Shown here: piece by piece, positions 8,101 through 16,761 of the stretch | Numbering within the stretch: the stretch's first letter is position 1 | Layout of the letters: each line of letters starts with the position of its first letter | Assembly (NCBI GenBank): GCA_015075175.1 | Contig: JABTUV010000013.1 | Span: 61,355-125,354 of the forward strand | Source of the DNA: a bacterium | GTDB lineage: Bacteria > Hinthialibacterota > Hinthialibacteria > H5-UNCL2 | Direction of reading: 5' to 3' | Length of the DNA stretch: 64,000 nt | Made by a program: the position numbers and the translations under genes | Notes under the pieces: model-generated | What the model saw: the letters and a program-made list of their open reading frames with translations, nothing else | What the model was told of the DNA's origin: nothing | Databases searched by the model: none

Positions 8101-8976
8101 TTACGGTTTCTGTAACCCGCCCAGATAGAACTTGTTTCTTAAAACGTCAAAATAGGTCCGCCGCGGCGACTTGACGAGTATGAACCAGTACTTGTCGCCG
8201 CACAACTCGACGCTGCCCTCCGGCGGGACCTCCAGGTTGAGCTGGCCGTCCACGGTAGCTACCACCGTCTCCTCCCCCTGGCCCGTGACCTCGAATCGCA
8301 GCCGATCGTCGGCGCGCAGCACCAGCGGCCGCGCCGCCAGCGTATGCGGGCAGACTTGCGTGACGATGGTCGCGTCCACGTCGGGAACCACGATGGGGCC
8401 GCCCGCCGACAGCGAGTGTCCCGTCGATCCCGAGGGCGTCGAGACGATGATGCCGTCGGTGCGAAACTCGATGGTCGAGCTCCCGTTAACCGTCATGCGC
8501 ACGTGAAGCAGCCGGCGCGCGGAGAAGCGCGCGATGTACACGTCGTTGACGGCGGCGGTCTCCGCGACCAGCCGGTCGCTCTTGTCCCTCACCTGGCAGG
8601 CCAGGGCGCGTCGCCGGGAAGTGGAATAATCGCCGTTCGCGATATGTTGCAGCACTTCCGGCAGCTCGGGCACGGAAGCGCTGGCCAGGAAACCGAAGTT
8701 GCCGATCTTGACACCCAAGAGCGGCACGGGCCGGCGGCAGTAGGCGCGCGCCACCGAAAGGAGCGTGCCGTCCCCCCCCAAGACCACGATCAGATCGCTC
8801 TCGTTCAATACTTCCGGCTCGGGCCGGCCGGATTCCCCCAGCCGCGCCGCCAATTGCTCCTCCACCAGCGGCTCCAGCGACAGGCCGGCGACCAGTCGCA
8901 CCGCATCCCGCGCCACCGCGCAGGCTTCCGGCTTGTCCAGATTGGCGATCAGTCCGATTCTCCGGGGCGGCTCCAT
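8101..8976 (-). CDS. nadK: NAD kinase
   Basis: 291 residues of the ATP-NAD kinase family, which phosphorylates NAD to NADP in the cytoplasm. The nucleotide-binding motif LIVVLGGDGTLLSVAR is intact, and so is the substrate loop TDGIIVSTPSGSTGHSLSAGGPIV. The family's usual TAYSLSAGGP reads TGHSLSAGGP, a small departure. I chose the ATG at 8974-8976, six bases after GGAG, over the upstream GTG. It sits between the prepilin peptidase and the TPR lipoprotein genes on the same strand. Confidence 0.92.
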   Translation of the reverse strand: MEPPRRIGLIANLDKPEACAVARDAVRLVAGLSLEPLVEEQLAARLGESGRPEPEVLNESDLIVVLGGDGTLLSVARAYCRRPVPLLGVKIGNFGFLASASVPELPEVLQHIANGDYSTSRRRALACQVRDKSDRLVAETAAVNDVYIARFSARRLLHVRMTVNGSSTIEFRTDGIIVSTPSGSTGHSLSAGGPIVVPDVDATIVTQVCPHTLAARPLVLRADDRLRFEVTGQGEETVVATVDGQLNLEVPPEGSVELCGDKYWFILVKSPRRTYFDVLRNKFYLGGLQKP

Positions 8977-9015
8977 CCCGTGCTCCACCGCGCGCGGCGT
9001 GACGATTGCGCGCGC

Positions 9016-9906
9016 TCATGCTACTCCTTCGCGCAAAATCACCATAGTGAAAAAGCGGTGCAACGCATCGGAGTAAATGAAGGCGAACAACCCCGCCAGC
9101 GACAGGTAGGGACCATAGGGGACCTCGGTCAGGGCGCCGTAGCCCTGCTTTCGCGCCAGCGCCACCAGCTTGCCCGCAATGCCCACGACCGAACCCAGAA
9201 ACGCCGACAGGACGACCGTATAAAGCGCGCTCTCCCAGCCGATCCAACTGCCCAGCATGGCCAGCAGCTTCAGGTCGCCCAGCCCCATCGCCTCCTTGCG
9301 GAAGAGGAGCGTCCCCGCCCAGCGCACGATCCAGAGGACTCCGTATCCCACCGCCGCACCCAGCAGCGCCTCGCCCGGATGTTGCACCGGCAGACGCGGC
9401 GACAGGGGGACGAGCCACGCGACGCACGAGAAGAGCAGGCCGGCCGCCAGTCCTCCCAGCGAGATCGAGTCGGGGATGATCTGCCGATCCACGTCGATGA
9501 GAAACACAACCGTCAGCGAGGAGGCCAGCGCCAGGTAGACGCAGAGCGGGACGAGGTCGGCCCCGAAAAGAAAGAGACCCGCCGCGAACAGCAGGCCGGT
9601 CGCCAGTTCCACCCAGAAGTAGCGCATGGAGTACGGCGTCTCGCAATGCCGGCACCGCCCTCCAAGCCACAGGTAGCTGACGAGGGGAAGATTGTCGTAC
9701 CAGGCGATGGGCGTCTTGCAGGTGAAGCAAAAACTGCGGCGCGGGTTGGACAGCGACAGTCCGCGCGGCAGCCGGTAGATGCAGACGTTCAGGAAGCTGC
9801 CGATGCAGGCCCCGAACATGAACAACACCACGGCCCAGAATCCCGCGTGGGCAGGCAGGGGCGCAAGCGTAAAGAGTTCCCGCATGAGGGCAAGGAGGGG
9901 CGGCAT
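9016..9906 (-). CDS. pilD: Prepilin peptidase / N-methyltransferase (PilD/GspO type)
   Basis: 296 residues with about eight membrane segments. The N-terminal domain has FGACIGSFLNVCIYRLP and two CxxC pairs (FCFTCKTP, CRHCETPYS) typical of bifunctional prepilin peptidases. The catalytic aspartates are visible in FLIDVDRQIIPD and in GLGDLKLLAMLG (GxGD motif). It cleaves and methylates prepilins such as the two pseudopilins at 24.6-25.9 kb and the pilins made with the pil operon. A GGAG lies five bases before the ATG. It is followed about 40 bp later by nadK. Confidence 0.92.
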   Translation of the reverse strand: MPPLLALMRELFTLAPLPAHAGFWAVVLFMFGACIGSFLNVCIYRLPRGLSLSNPRRSFCFTCKTPIAWYDNLPLVSYLWLGGRCRHCETPYSMRYFWVELATGLLFAAGLFLFGADLVPLCVYLALASSLTVVFLIDVDRQIIPDSISLGGLAAGLLFSCVAWLVPLSPRLPVQHPGEALLGAAVGYGVLWIVRWAGTLLFRKEAMGLGDLKLLAMLGSWIGWESALYTVVLSAFLGSVVGIAGKLVALARKQGYGALTEVPYGPYLSLAGLFAFIYSDALHRFFTMVILREGVA

Positions 9907-10031
9907 GAAGACTCCACGGGCTGCCGGAGATGGGAATTGACAGTAAGGCGGCGCCCGCCCGCTGTCAACGCCGGCCTATATTCTCCACTGACAGCTGCCA
10001 ACAGAGTCGCGGCGCCGCCCCCGGAACCCCG

Positions 10032-10448
10032 TCAGTCGGGCCGCCAGACGGCCACGTCCGCCTCCCCCGCGGCGCACCGAAGACCATCATCCAACGTCGC
10101 CAGCGGCAACCCCGTCCGCTGCGCCAACTCCAGGTAGGTCGCCTCGTACGCGCTGAGATGATGTTCACGCGCCAATGCCCGTACTGATCCAATGTACGTC
10201 TTGTCGAAGCTGGTATCCGTCGTAATCGGAAGACCATCAAGCAACCGCAGGAGGTCGTCGCCTTCTCGTCGAGTGAGGCTGGCGCGGCGTTCTCCTACCA
10301 GCAGCACGTTGGCAACTTCAAGAAAAAAATGGCATGGAACAACCGCCGGCTCATGTTCCAACCGCTCCTGTGCGGCCATCGCATAAGGATTGCGCTCATC
10401 CCTGAAAAACCAGCTCGCGGCGACCGAACAATCCAGTACAAATGCCAT
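10032..10448 (-). CDS. vapC: PIN-domain toxin, VapC type
   Basis: 138 residues beginning MAFVLDCSVAASWFF, the first catalytic aspartate strand of PIN ribonucleases. A conserved glutamate lies in FFLEVANVLL and a later acidic cluster in AYEATYLELAQRTGLPLATLDDGL. The usual SAYDAAY aspartate is glutamate here (AYEATY), a conservative change seen directly. VapC toxins cleave RNA and are held inactive by the antitoxin encoded 2 bp upstream. The longer open frame to 10703 only overlaps the antitoxin gene out of frame. Confidence 0.85.
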   Translation of the reverse strand: MAFVLDCSVAASWFFRDERNPYAMAAQERLEHEPAVVPCHFFLEVANVLLVGERRASLTRREGDDLLRLLDGLPITTDTSFDKTYIGSVRALAREHHLSAYEATYLELAQRTGLPLATLDDGLRCAAGEADVAVWRPD

Positions 10449-10450
10449 GC

Positions 10451-10696
10451 TCAGTACCTGCGGCCTTCCTCGATCAACTCGCGAATCGACAGTCCCCCCA
10501 GCGTGAGGTTGTCGCTGATTCTCCGCATTTCGGCGATGATCTCGCTCACCGGCCTCTCGGAGTTGCTCTCGACGCGGACCAACCTGGCGACCGGCACGCC
10601 ATGGCGCGTGATGACAATGCTCTCCCCCCGCTCGACGCGATCCAGGAGCTTGGAGAGATTCGTTTTCGCCTCGTAAGCTCCGACCCTTGCGGCCAT
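10451..10696 (-). CDS. Phd/YefM-type antitoxin (VapB partner)
   Basis: 81 residues: MAARVGAYEAKTNLSKLLDRV and GESIVITRHGVPVARLV match the Phd/YefM DNA-binding fold. The C-terminal RELIEEGRRY tail is typical of the toxin-neutralising segment. A GGAGG precedes the ATG. The toxin start follows the stop codon by 2 bp, so the pair is co-translated. It probably represses its own promoter through the repeats at 10709-10738. Confidence 0.87.
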   Translation of the reverse strand: MAARVGAYEAKTNLSKLLDRVERGESIVITRHGVPVARLVRVESNSERPVSEIIAEMRRISDNLTLGGLSIRELIEEGRRY

Positions 10697-10708
10697 TTTT
10701 CACCTCCG

Positions 10709-10750
10709 ACCAGTCTAAACCAGTCTAGACCAGTCTGTTGGCAAAGTCAA
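10709..10750 (-). promoter_or_regulatory. Promoter and repeated operator of the toxin-antitoxin pair
   Basis: Three direct repeats of ACCAGTCTA(A/G) at 10709, 10719 and 10729 are spaced exactly 10 bp, one helical turn. On the minus strand the -35 is TTGACT (10745-10750) and the -10 is TAGACT (10722-10727), with a 17-bp spacer. The -10 lies inside the middle repeat, so antitoxin binding would block transcription. This is read directly; the regulatory role is inferred from the Phd family. Confidence 0.72.
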
Positions 10751-10774
10751 GCGATGAACCTGCTCCTAAAAATG

Positions 10775-10915
10775 CGCCTTGGTAAGCTTGCGAGAGAAAG
10801 AAAAACCGAGTCCTCGAGTAACGGCCCGTCGAATCGCCCGCTTGAGGTGCGAGCTGTATCTTCGGGCCGCGTATCGAGAGGACGGGCTGGTTGCGCCCGG
10901 ACCGTCTTCGGAGCC
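10775..10915. repeat. Dispersed about 140-bp repeat with palindromic CGAGTCCTCGAG core, copy 1
   Basis: It shares long blocks with 15017-15155: AAAGAAAAACCGAGTCCTCG near the left end and TATCGAGAGGACG near the right. The two blocks are partly complementary (GTCCTC/GAGGAC), so the element may fold as a long hairpin. It occupies the gap between the toxin-antitoxin promoter and mnmG and contains no gene. Confidence 0.7.
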
Positions 10916-11001
10916 GGCTTGTTTTTCACCCTCTATGGTTGAGGCAAAGCCTCATGAGGGACTTTCCCCGGGCCGGGCATCCGTGGTAGCGTGACCGCGC
11001 T

Positions 11002-12894
11002 ATGGCGGCGGGACGTTGCGACGTGATCGTGGTCGGAGGCGGCCATGCGGGCTGCGAGGCGGCGCTGGCTTCGGCGCGGCTGGGATGCCGCACTCTGCTG
11101 GTCACTCACGACGCGCGCACCATCGCCGCGCTCTCCTGCAATCCCGCCTGGGGCGGCGTCGCCAAGGGCCAACTGGTGCGCGAGATCGACGCTTTGGGCG
11201 GCGAATGCGCCCGGAACACAGATCGCACCGCCATCCACTGGCGCATGCTCAATCGCGGCAAAGGCCCCGCCGTCCATTCGCCGCGCGCGCAGGTGGATAT
11301 TTTCGACTATCCGGCCGAGATGCAGAAGGTCATCGCCGGCCAGGATGGCCTCACCCTGCACGAGCGCGAAGCGGCCGGCCTCCTGGTCGATGGGCGGCGA
11401 ATCGTGGGCGTGCGCGACGCCGATGGCAATGAGTTCACGGCCGACGCGGTCGTGTTGACCACGGGCACGTTCCTGGGGGGACGCATCTTCATCGGCGACG
11501 TGGTGCGACCGGCCGGGCGGATCGACGAACCCGCCGCCCTGGCCATGTCGGAGAGCCTCCGCTCCCTGGGGCTTGCCATGCGCCGTATGAAGACGGGTAC
11601 GACTCCGCGTCTCGACCCCGCCAGCATCGACTTCTCGCGCTTGGAGAAGCAGCCGGGCGACGAGCCTACCGAGCGCTTCTCCTTCCGCGACTCGCCGCAA
11701 ATCAACAACCGGATTTGCTGTTACATCACCTACACCAACGAGGCGACGCACCGCGTTATCGGCGACAATCTCGGCCGCTCACCTCTCTACTCGGGCAAGA
11801 TCACCGGCATCGGGCCGCGCTACTGCCCCAGCATCGAAGATAAGGTCAAGCGCTTCCCCGAGCGCGCGCGCCATCACGTATTCCTGGAGCCGGAACGGCG
11901 GGAGGGCGGGCGCATCTATCCCAACGGGCTGTCAACCAGCCTGCCGGAGGACGTGCAACTGGCCTATCTGCGCACCATCCCCGGCTTGGAGGAAGTCGTC
12001 GTCCTGCGGCCCGGTTACGCGGTCGAGTACGACTGCGTCGATCCCACAGAGCTGCGACACACGCTGGAGTTGCGCGACTGGCCGGGGCTGTTTCTGGCCG
12101 GACAAATCAACGGTACGTCGGGATACGAGGAAGCCGCCGCGCAGGGGCTGGTCGCCGGCATCAACGCGGCCCTCTCGGCGCAGGGCCGGCCCGCCTTTAT
12201 CCTCTCACGCCGCGAGTCCTACATCGGCGTCTTGATCGATGATCTCGTGATGAAGGGAACGGACGAGCCCTACCGCATGTTCACCAGCCGGGTCGAGACT
12301 CGACTCAGCGTGCGGCAGGACAACGCCGACCTGCGCCTGATGAAGTACGGGCGGCAGCTGGGACTGATTACGGAGGAGGAATTCTCCCGTGTTGAAGAAC
12401 TCTCGCGGGCCGTCGAGTCGGAGCGGGCGCGCCTGGATCGCCACGTGGTCGTGCCGGACGGCCCGACGCAGGCGCGACTGTCCGCGGCGGGCGCCGCTGT
12501 TTTGACCAAGCCCGCCCGGCTGTCCGAGCTCCTGCGCCGCCCCGGCGTCACGTATCACGACCTGGCGCATTACGGTCTCTCGGAACCCGTCAACGGACGC
12601 GTGGCCGAACAGGTCGAGATTCTCTGCAAGTACGAGGTGTATCTGGAGCGGAGCCGGCGCGAGGCGAGCCGGGCGGAGGCCTGGGAGACCCTGCCCATCC
12701 CCGCCGATGCAGCCTTTCACGGCATTCCCAGCCTGTCGCGCGAGGCCGCGGACAAGCTGGCGCGCTACCGGCCCGCCACGCTGGGCGAGGCGTCGCGCAT
12801 TCCCGGCCTGACGCCTTCCGACCTGGCGGCGCTCTTCTGCCGCCTCGCCCGGAGTACAGGCTTCAGCCCGCCGGCCGAGCAAACTGAAGTTTGA
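11002..12894 (+). CDS. mnmG: tRNA uridine-5-carboxymethylaminomethyl(34) synthesis enzyme MnmG (GidA)
   Basis: 630 residues. The FAD-binding motif [20 protein letters not shown] is at residues 7-26, followed by the family signature [20 protein letters not shown]. Further conserved blocks include [22 protein letters not shown] and the second nucleotide motif [21 protein letters not shown]. MnmG works with MnmE to modify the wobble uridine of several tRNAs. The C-terminal recognition domain is present (SSERTIG-like region, RSTGF tail). The last dozen codons and the stop lie in a copy of the GGAGTACAGGCTTCAGCC repeat. It stands alone on the plus strand. Confidence 0.96.
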   Translation: MAAGRCDVIVVGGGHAGCEAALASARLGCRTLLVTHDARTIAALSCNPAWGGVAKGQLVREIDALGGECARNTDRTAIHWRMLNRGKGPAVHSPRAQVDIFDYPAEMQKVIAGQDGLTLHEREAAGLLVDGRRIVGVRDADGNEFTADAVVLTTGTFLGGRIFIGDVVRPAGRIDEPAALAMSESLRSLGLAMRRMKTGTTPRLDPASIDFSRLEKQPGDEPTERFSFRDSPQINNRICCYITYTNEATHRVIGDNLGRSPLYSGKITGIGPRYCPSIEDKVKRFPERARHHVFLEPERREGGRIYPNGLSTSLPEDVQLAYLRTIPGLEEVVVLRPGYAVEYDCVDPTELRHTLELRDWPGLFLAGQINGTSGYEEAAAQGLVAGINAALSAQGRPAFILSRRESYIGVLIDDLVMKGTDEPYRMFTSRVETRLSVRQDNADLRLMKYGRQLGLITEEEFSRVEELSRAVESERARLDRHVVVPDGPTQARLSAAGAAVLTKPARLSELLRRPGVTYHDLAHYGLSEPVNGRVAEQVEILCKYEVYLERSRREASRAEAWETLPIPADAAFHGIPSLSREAADKLARYRPATLGEASRIPGLTPSDLAALFCRLARSTGFSPPAEQTEV

Positions 12895-12951
12895 ACTCCC
12901 CCGGAGTACAGGCTTCAGCCTGCTTGCCATCCAAACTGAAGTTTGCACTCC
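12850..12951. repeat. Tandem copies of an intergenic hairpin repeat (GGAGTACAGGCTTCAGCC...)
   Basis: Two copies, 12850-12899 and 12902-12951, each read CGGAGTACAGGCTTCAGCC, a variable middle, then CAAACTGAAGTTTG and ACTCC. The arms are complementary (GGAGT/ACTCC, CTTCAG/CTGAAG). The first copy encodes the C-terminus and stop of mnmG. The convergent neighbouring gene ends at 12969, so the pair may act as a bidirectional terminator. Confidence 0.75.
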
Positions 12952-12968
12952 GACGCCCTCGACACGAC

Positions 12969-14930
12969 CTACTGCGCCGGCGCCTCCCCCACGATCCCCG
13001 ATATGTCGATCATGTACATCTGCCGCGTGCCCTCGTGCGTCGAGTCGATGATCACCTTGCGCGCGTCCCGCGAGAGACGGGGATGGTTGTCGCAGCGCAC
13101 GTCCCCCCAGTACTGCCGCCCTTGCGGAAAATGCCCCAGCGGGATGAACCGCTTGGTCGGGATGTGCATCAGGTACACGTGTTGCACCCGGTCGGGTCCC
13201 TGCGGAATCGTGTCCGACAGAAACCACTCCCTGCCCGGCAGGAGCGTGTGATGCCCCGGGGGAGCGGCGACCAGCCGCTCTCCCTTCATCGAGCCGTCGT
13301 CATTGAAGAGAAAGAACCCGCCGCGACGCGGGATCTCGATCAAGAGCCGCGTCGCGTCCCACCAGTCGTAATGCGACGCCATGTACGTAACGACCCGGAT
13401 GTCCGAGCCGTCCATGTTGGCCGTGGTGATGCGCGAGTCGATGGTGTCGCCCCGGTTGAAAAAGAGAAACCGTTTGCCGTCCGGACTCCACTGCGTGTGC
13501 GCCACATAGAGCCGATCGCCGGGTTTCTGCTTGGGATAGGGAATCTTGGCGATGTCGGCCACCGACACGATCAGCTTGTGCTCGCCGGTGTCCAGGTCCA
13601 TCAGCCAGATGCCGGTATCGTCGGGCGCGGGAACCTTGCGAAACTCCTCGGGATCGCGCACGGCGTAGCCGACGACCGTTCGCAGGGCGCCGGCGCGCGC
13701 AAAATCCTGGCAGGTGGCGTGCCGGCCGTCCGGATGCACCTGGTCGATGGCCAGGGGCAGCGTGCGCATCGCCCCCGTCTTCACGTCCAGCACCCGGCAG
13801 ACGAAGCGGTCGCCCTCGCGGTCGTTGTAGAGAATCTCGCGGTCCGAGCCGGGCCGCCATTGCAACATGCAGCCCTGCTGGAAGTTCCAGGCGCCCGTCT
13901 CCGCCAAGGGAATCCACTTGTCGCCGTCCTGGGTGTCGATCATGCCGATGCGCGCGACATCCGAGGGACCGGGGACGCGGAGATCGAAATCGGCCTCCAG
14001 CGAGAGCACGTAGCGGTCGGTCGGATCCGTCTGAAACTTGTCGTAGTAGCCGAACCAGTGCGGCTTGGGCCCCTGCGTCAGGGCGCGTATCGGCGCCGGC
14101 TTCGCGTCCGGGTCCAGCACCGCCTTCTCCCACTCGGTGCGCCCGTCGGGAGGCTCTTCCGTCAATCCCAACGAGGCCGCCCACTTCTGGATGGCCTCCC
14201 CCTCCAACGCTACGGGATGGATCCAGACGTCCCCCAGGATCGCGTCGGCGTGCACATCCGTGCCGGGTCGCGCTCCCAAAAGAACCGGGGTCTCGTTTTC
14301 ATGGATGCGGTCGGGTATTCTCCGCGTCAACTCCCCGCTGAGATGTCCATTGACGTAGAGCGCCATGCGCCTGCCGGGATCGAACACGGCGGCCACGGCA
14401 TAGGGGCGGCCACGCTGCAGGCCGTGCCGCCCATCCATCTTGATCCGGCGGCCGTCCGCCAGCCCGCTCGCACTCACCTGCCAGTACAGCCGCCCGTCGC
14501 CGGAAAAGCCGAACTCGAACGAGCGCAGTCCGTCACGGGGATTCCACTTGGAGCAGAGCGGCGACTGCGTCTCCTCCAGCATCGTCGGCTGCACGACCAT
14601 GGCCAGCGTGAGCGGTCCGCGTCCGGCCCAAAACTCTCGCCCGGGATGCCCGTTCAGCTCGAAGCGGGTCTTGCCTTCCGACACGAACAGCAGTCCCTGG
14701 CCGTCGCGAAAGGACGTAACTTTAGGCGCGTCGGTTTGCCCCGACGCGTCGCTCTTCCAACTGAAATGCATCGCGGCATCCTCCACTTGCATCATCAAGA
14801 TTCCATCCCTTTTCCCCGGCTCCGCCCACATGAAAACCGGAAGCGACACCGCCAGCACCCAGACCATCCCCCACACCGCGCCGGTCGTCCGCGCGCCGGC
14901 CCCCGGCTTCCGCCGGCGCCTCTCCTTCAC
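12969..14930 (-). CDS. Secreted protein with LamG-like lectin domain and seven-bladed-type beta-propeller
   Basis: About 650 residues. I prefer the GTG at residue 19 of the open frame, giving a basic start and the hydrophobic segment VWGMVWVLAVSLPVFMW; the start is uncertain. A concanavalin A-like (LamG) domain covers the first third: GPLTLAMVVQP, RLYWQVSASG, AVAAVFDPGRRMALYVNG. The rest begins GPKPHWFGYYDKFQTDPTDR and repeats WSPDGKRFLF and DVRCDNHPRLSRDARKVIID strands, as in TolB or oligogalacturonate-lyase-like propellers. It is a close paralogue of 15182-16761. Binding or processing of a polysaccharide outside the cytoplasm is likely; no catalytic residue is identified. Confidence 0.72.
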   Translation of the reverse strand: MKERRRRKPGAGARTTGAVWGMVWVLAVSLPVFMWAEPGKRDGILMMQVEDAAMHFSWKSDASGQTDAPKVTSFRDGQGLLFVSEGKTRFELNGHPGREFWAGRGPLTLAMVVQPTMLEETQSPLCSKWNPRDGLRSFEFGFSGDGRLYWQVSASGLADGRRIKMDGRHGLQRGRPYAVAAVFDPGRRMALYVNGHLSGELTRRIPDRIHENETPVLLGARPGTDVHADAILGDVWIHPVALEGEAIQKWAASLGLTEEPPDGRTEWEKAVLDPDAKPAPIRALTQGPKPHWFGYYDKFQTDPTDRYVLSLEADFDLRVPGPSDVARIGMIDTQDGDKWIPLAETGAWNFQQGCMLQWRPGSDREILYNDREGDRFVCRVLDVKTGAMRTLPLAIDQVHPDGRHATCQDFARAGALRTVVGYAVRDPEEFRKVPAPDDTGIWLMDLDTGEHKLIVSVADIAKIPYPKQKPGDRLYVAHTQWSPDGKRFLFFNRGDTIDSRITTANMDGSDIRVVTYMASHYDWWDATRLLIEIPRRGGFFLFNDDGSMKGERLVAAPPGHHTLLPGREWFLSDTIPQGPDRVQHVYLMHIPTKRFIPLGHFPQGRQYWGDVRCDNHPRLSRDARKVIIDSTHEGTRQMYMIDISGIVGEAPAQ

Positions 14931-15016
14931 AACCCCTGCCGTCAATCGCCTGTCTCCCTCGTAAGGACGCCGCCCTGCGCCCAATGGTCAATACAAATAC
15001 CCACTCCGAAAAAAAG

Positions 15017-15155
15017 GCGCCTGCGCGAGGTGGCGCGAAAAAGAAAAACCGAGTCCTCGAGTAGCGGCGCGCCGGGTCGCCCGCCAAAAGCGCGCGACGT
15101 AACTTCGCGCCGCGCATCGAGAGGACGCAATGGACGCGCTCGGCCCGCCTTCGCA
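15017..15155. repeat. Dispersed about 140-bp repeat with palindromic CGAGTCCTCGAG core, copy 2
   Basis: It matches 10775-10915 in the AAAGAAAAACCGAGTCCTCG block and in the CATCGAGAGGACG block, with a diverged GC-rich middle. It separates the two LamG/propeller genes and holds no gene. Confidence 0.7.
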
Positions 15156-15181
15156 GCCCCCCCTGGTTAAGGGGGGTGAAA

Positions 15182-16761
15182 TCACGATCCGCCCGCCGCC
15201 AGTCGGCCCACGATCCCGGCAATGTCGATCATGTACATCTGCCGCGTGCCGCTGTGGGCCGAGTCGATGATGATCTTCCGCCCGTCGCGGCTCTGGCGCG
15301 GATGGTTGTCGCATCGCACGTCGCCGCTGTACTCCGGCGGCTGGTGGAAGTGCCCCAACGGCACGATGCGCACGTCGGACTCATCCCCCCGGTATCCCTT
15401 GGACAGCGGAGACGAAAGGAACTCCACCAGGTAGGGATGCTGTTCGCGTTCAGGCCCCATGGGAATGGTGTCCGATACCAGCCAACGATGACCCGGCAGG
15501 TAGCTCTGATGTCCCGCGGGCACAGCCAGAATGTTCCGGCCCCGCATGGAGCCGTCGTCGCGAAAGAGAAAGAAACCTCCCCGCATCTCCACCAGAATAT
15601 GCTGTCCGTCCAGCCAGTCGAAGTGCGAGGCGCCGTGCGTGAGCGGCCGCAGCTCGGATCCGTCTCGGTTGGCCGTCATCATGCGCGAGTTGATATTGTC
15701 GCCGCGCGCGATGAAGAGAAACCGCTTTCCGTCCGGACTCCACTGGGTATGATTGCAGTAAAGCCGTTCCGCCGGCGTCTGGTTGGGATAGGGGATGCGC
15801 GCCACGTCGGCCATCGAGACTACGATGCGGCTCTCGCCGGTCTCCAGGTCCATGAGCCAGACGCCCGAGTCGGCGGGCGCGGCTTCCTTGAGATACTGCG
15901 TCGGATCCGCCACGGCGTAGCCGATCACCGGGCGCATGGCCCTCATGCGCGCGAAGTCCTCGCACAGGGCGTACTTGCCGTCGGGCGAGACGTGCCCGAC
16001 GGCCCGCGGCAGCGTGCGCGTCCTGCCGGTCGAAACATCCAGGATGCGGGCCACGAAGCGCTCGCCTTCCCGGTCGTTGTAGATGATCTCGCGGTCCGAA
16101 CCGGGCCGCCATTGCAACATGCAGCCCTGCTGCCAGTTCCAGGCGCCCGTCTCCGCCAGGGGTATCCACTTGTTCCCATCCTGCGTGTCGATCATGCCGA
16201 TGCGCGCCACGTCGCCGACGACCGGCAAGCGCAGATCGAAGTCCGCCTCCAGCGACAGGACGTAGCGGTCCGTCGGGTCCGTCTGAAACTTGTCGTAGTA
16301 GCCGAACCAGTGGGGTTTGGGTCCGGTCGTGAGCGCGCGCACGGGAGCGGACGCGGCATCCGGCGCAAAAACGGCCCGCTCCCAGAGGAAGCGCTCGCCG
16401 GGCCGCTCGGTCAGCTCCAGCTCCCGCGCCCACCGGGCGATGTCCGCCTCCTCCAGCGCCCGCGGAGACAACCGCACCTCACCGATCACCACGTCCGCGT
16501 GCGTCTGGCCCGGCCGCGACCCCAGCATCACCGGACTGTCGCAGTCAAAGACCCGCTCGGGCACGTCCTGCGCCGTCTCCACGCTGAGATGCCCGTTGAT
16601 ATAGATCGCCAGGCGCCTGCCCGGATCATACACCGCCGCCAGCGCGTAACTCTTGCCGGCCTCCAACCGGTGCGGGCTTTGCACGTGCCGACGTTGCCGG
16701 TCGGCGCGCCCGCTGCCGCTCACCGCCCAGTAGATCCGCCCACGGTTGTTCAGCCCCAGAA
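15182..16761 (-). CDS. LamG/beta-propeller half of a fused esterase-LamG-propeller protein (after a frameshift)
   Basis: Similarity starts in this frame at about 16761 with LNNRGRIYWAVSGSG, the second half of a LamG domain. The beta-propeller then begins GPKPHWFGYYDKFQTDPTDR and is near-identical to that of 12969-14930. The frame is open further upstream, but that sequence is a shadow of the esterase gene. One missing base in a GGGG run near 16757 separates it from the esterase frame, so the real gene is probably 15182-19287. Inside the propeller, residues SSPLSKGYRGDESD come from an in-frame palindromic repeat at 15383-15420. It ends MYMIDIAGIVGRLAAGGS. Confidence 0.7.
15383..15420. repeat. 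Palindromic CCCCCC-TTG-GGGG type repeat inside coding sequence
   Basis: A diverged unit (TCCCCCCGGTATCCCTTGGA and following bases) adds about 12 in-frame codons to the propeller. The paralogous gene lacks them: there IPTKRFIPLGHF is continuous. Confidence 0.6.

Noticed and set aside
10032..10703. A 223-residue version of the PIN-domain protein
   Set aside because: The first 85 residues overlap the antitoxin gene in another frame; the PIN fold begins at MAFVLD.
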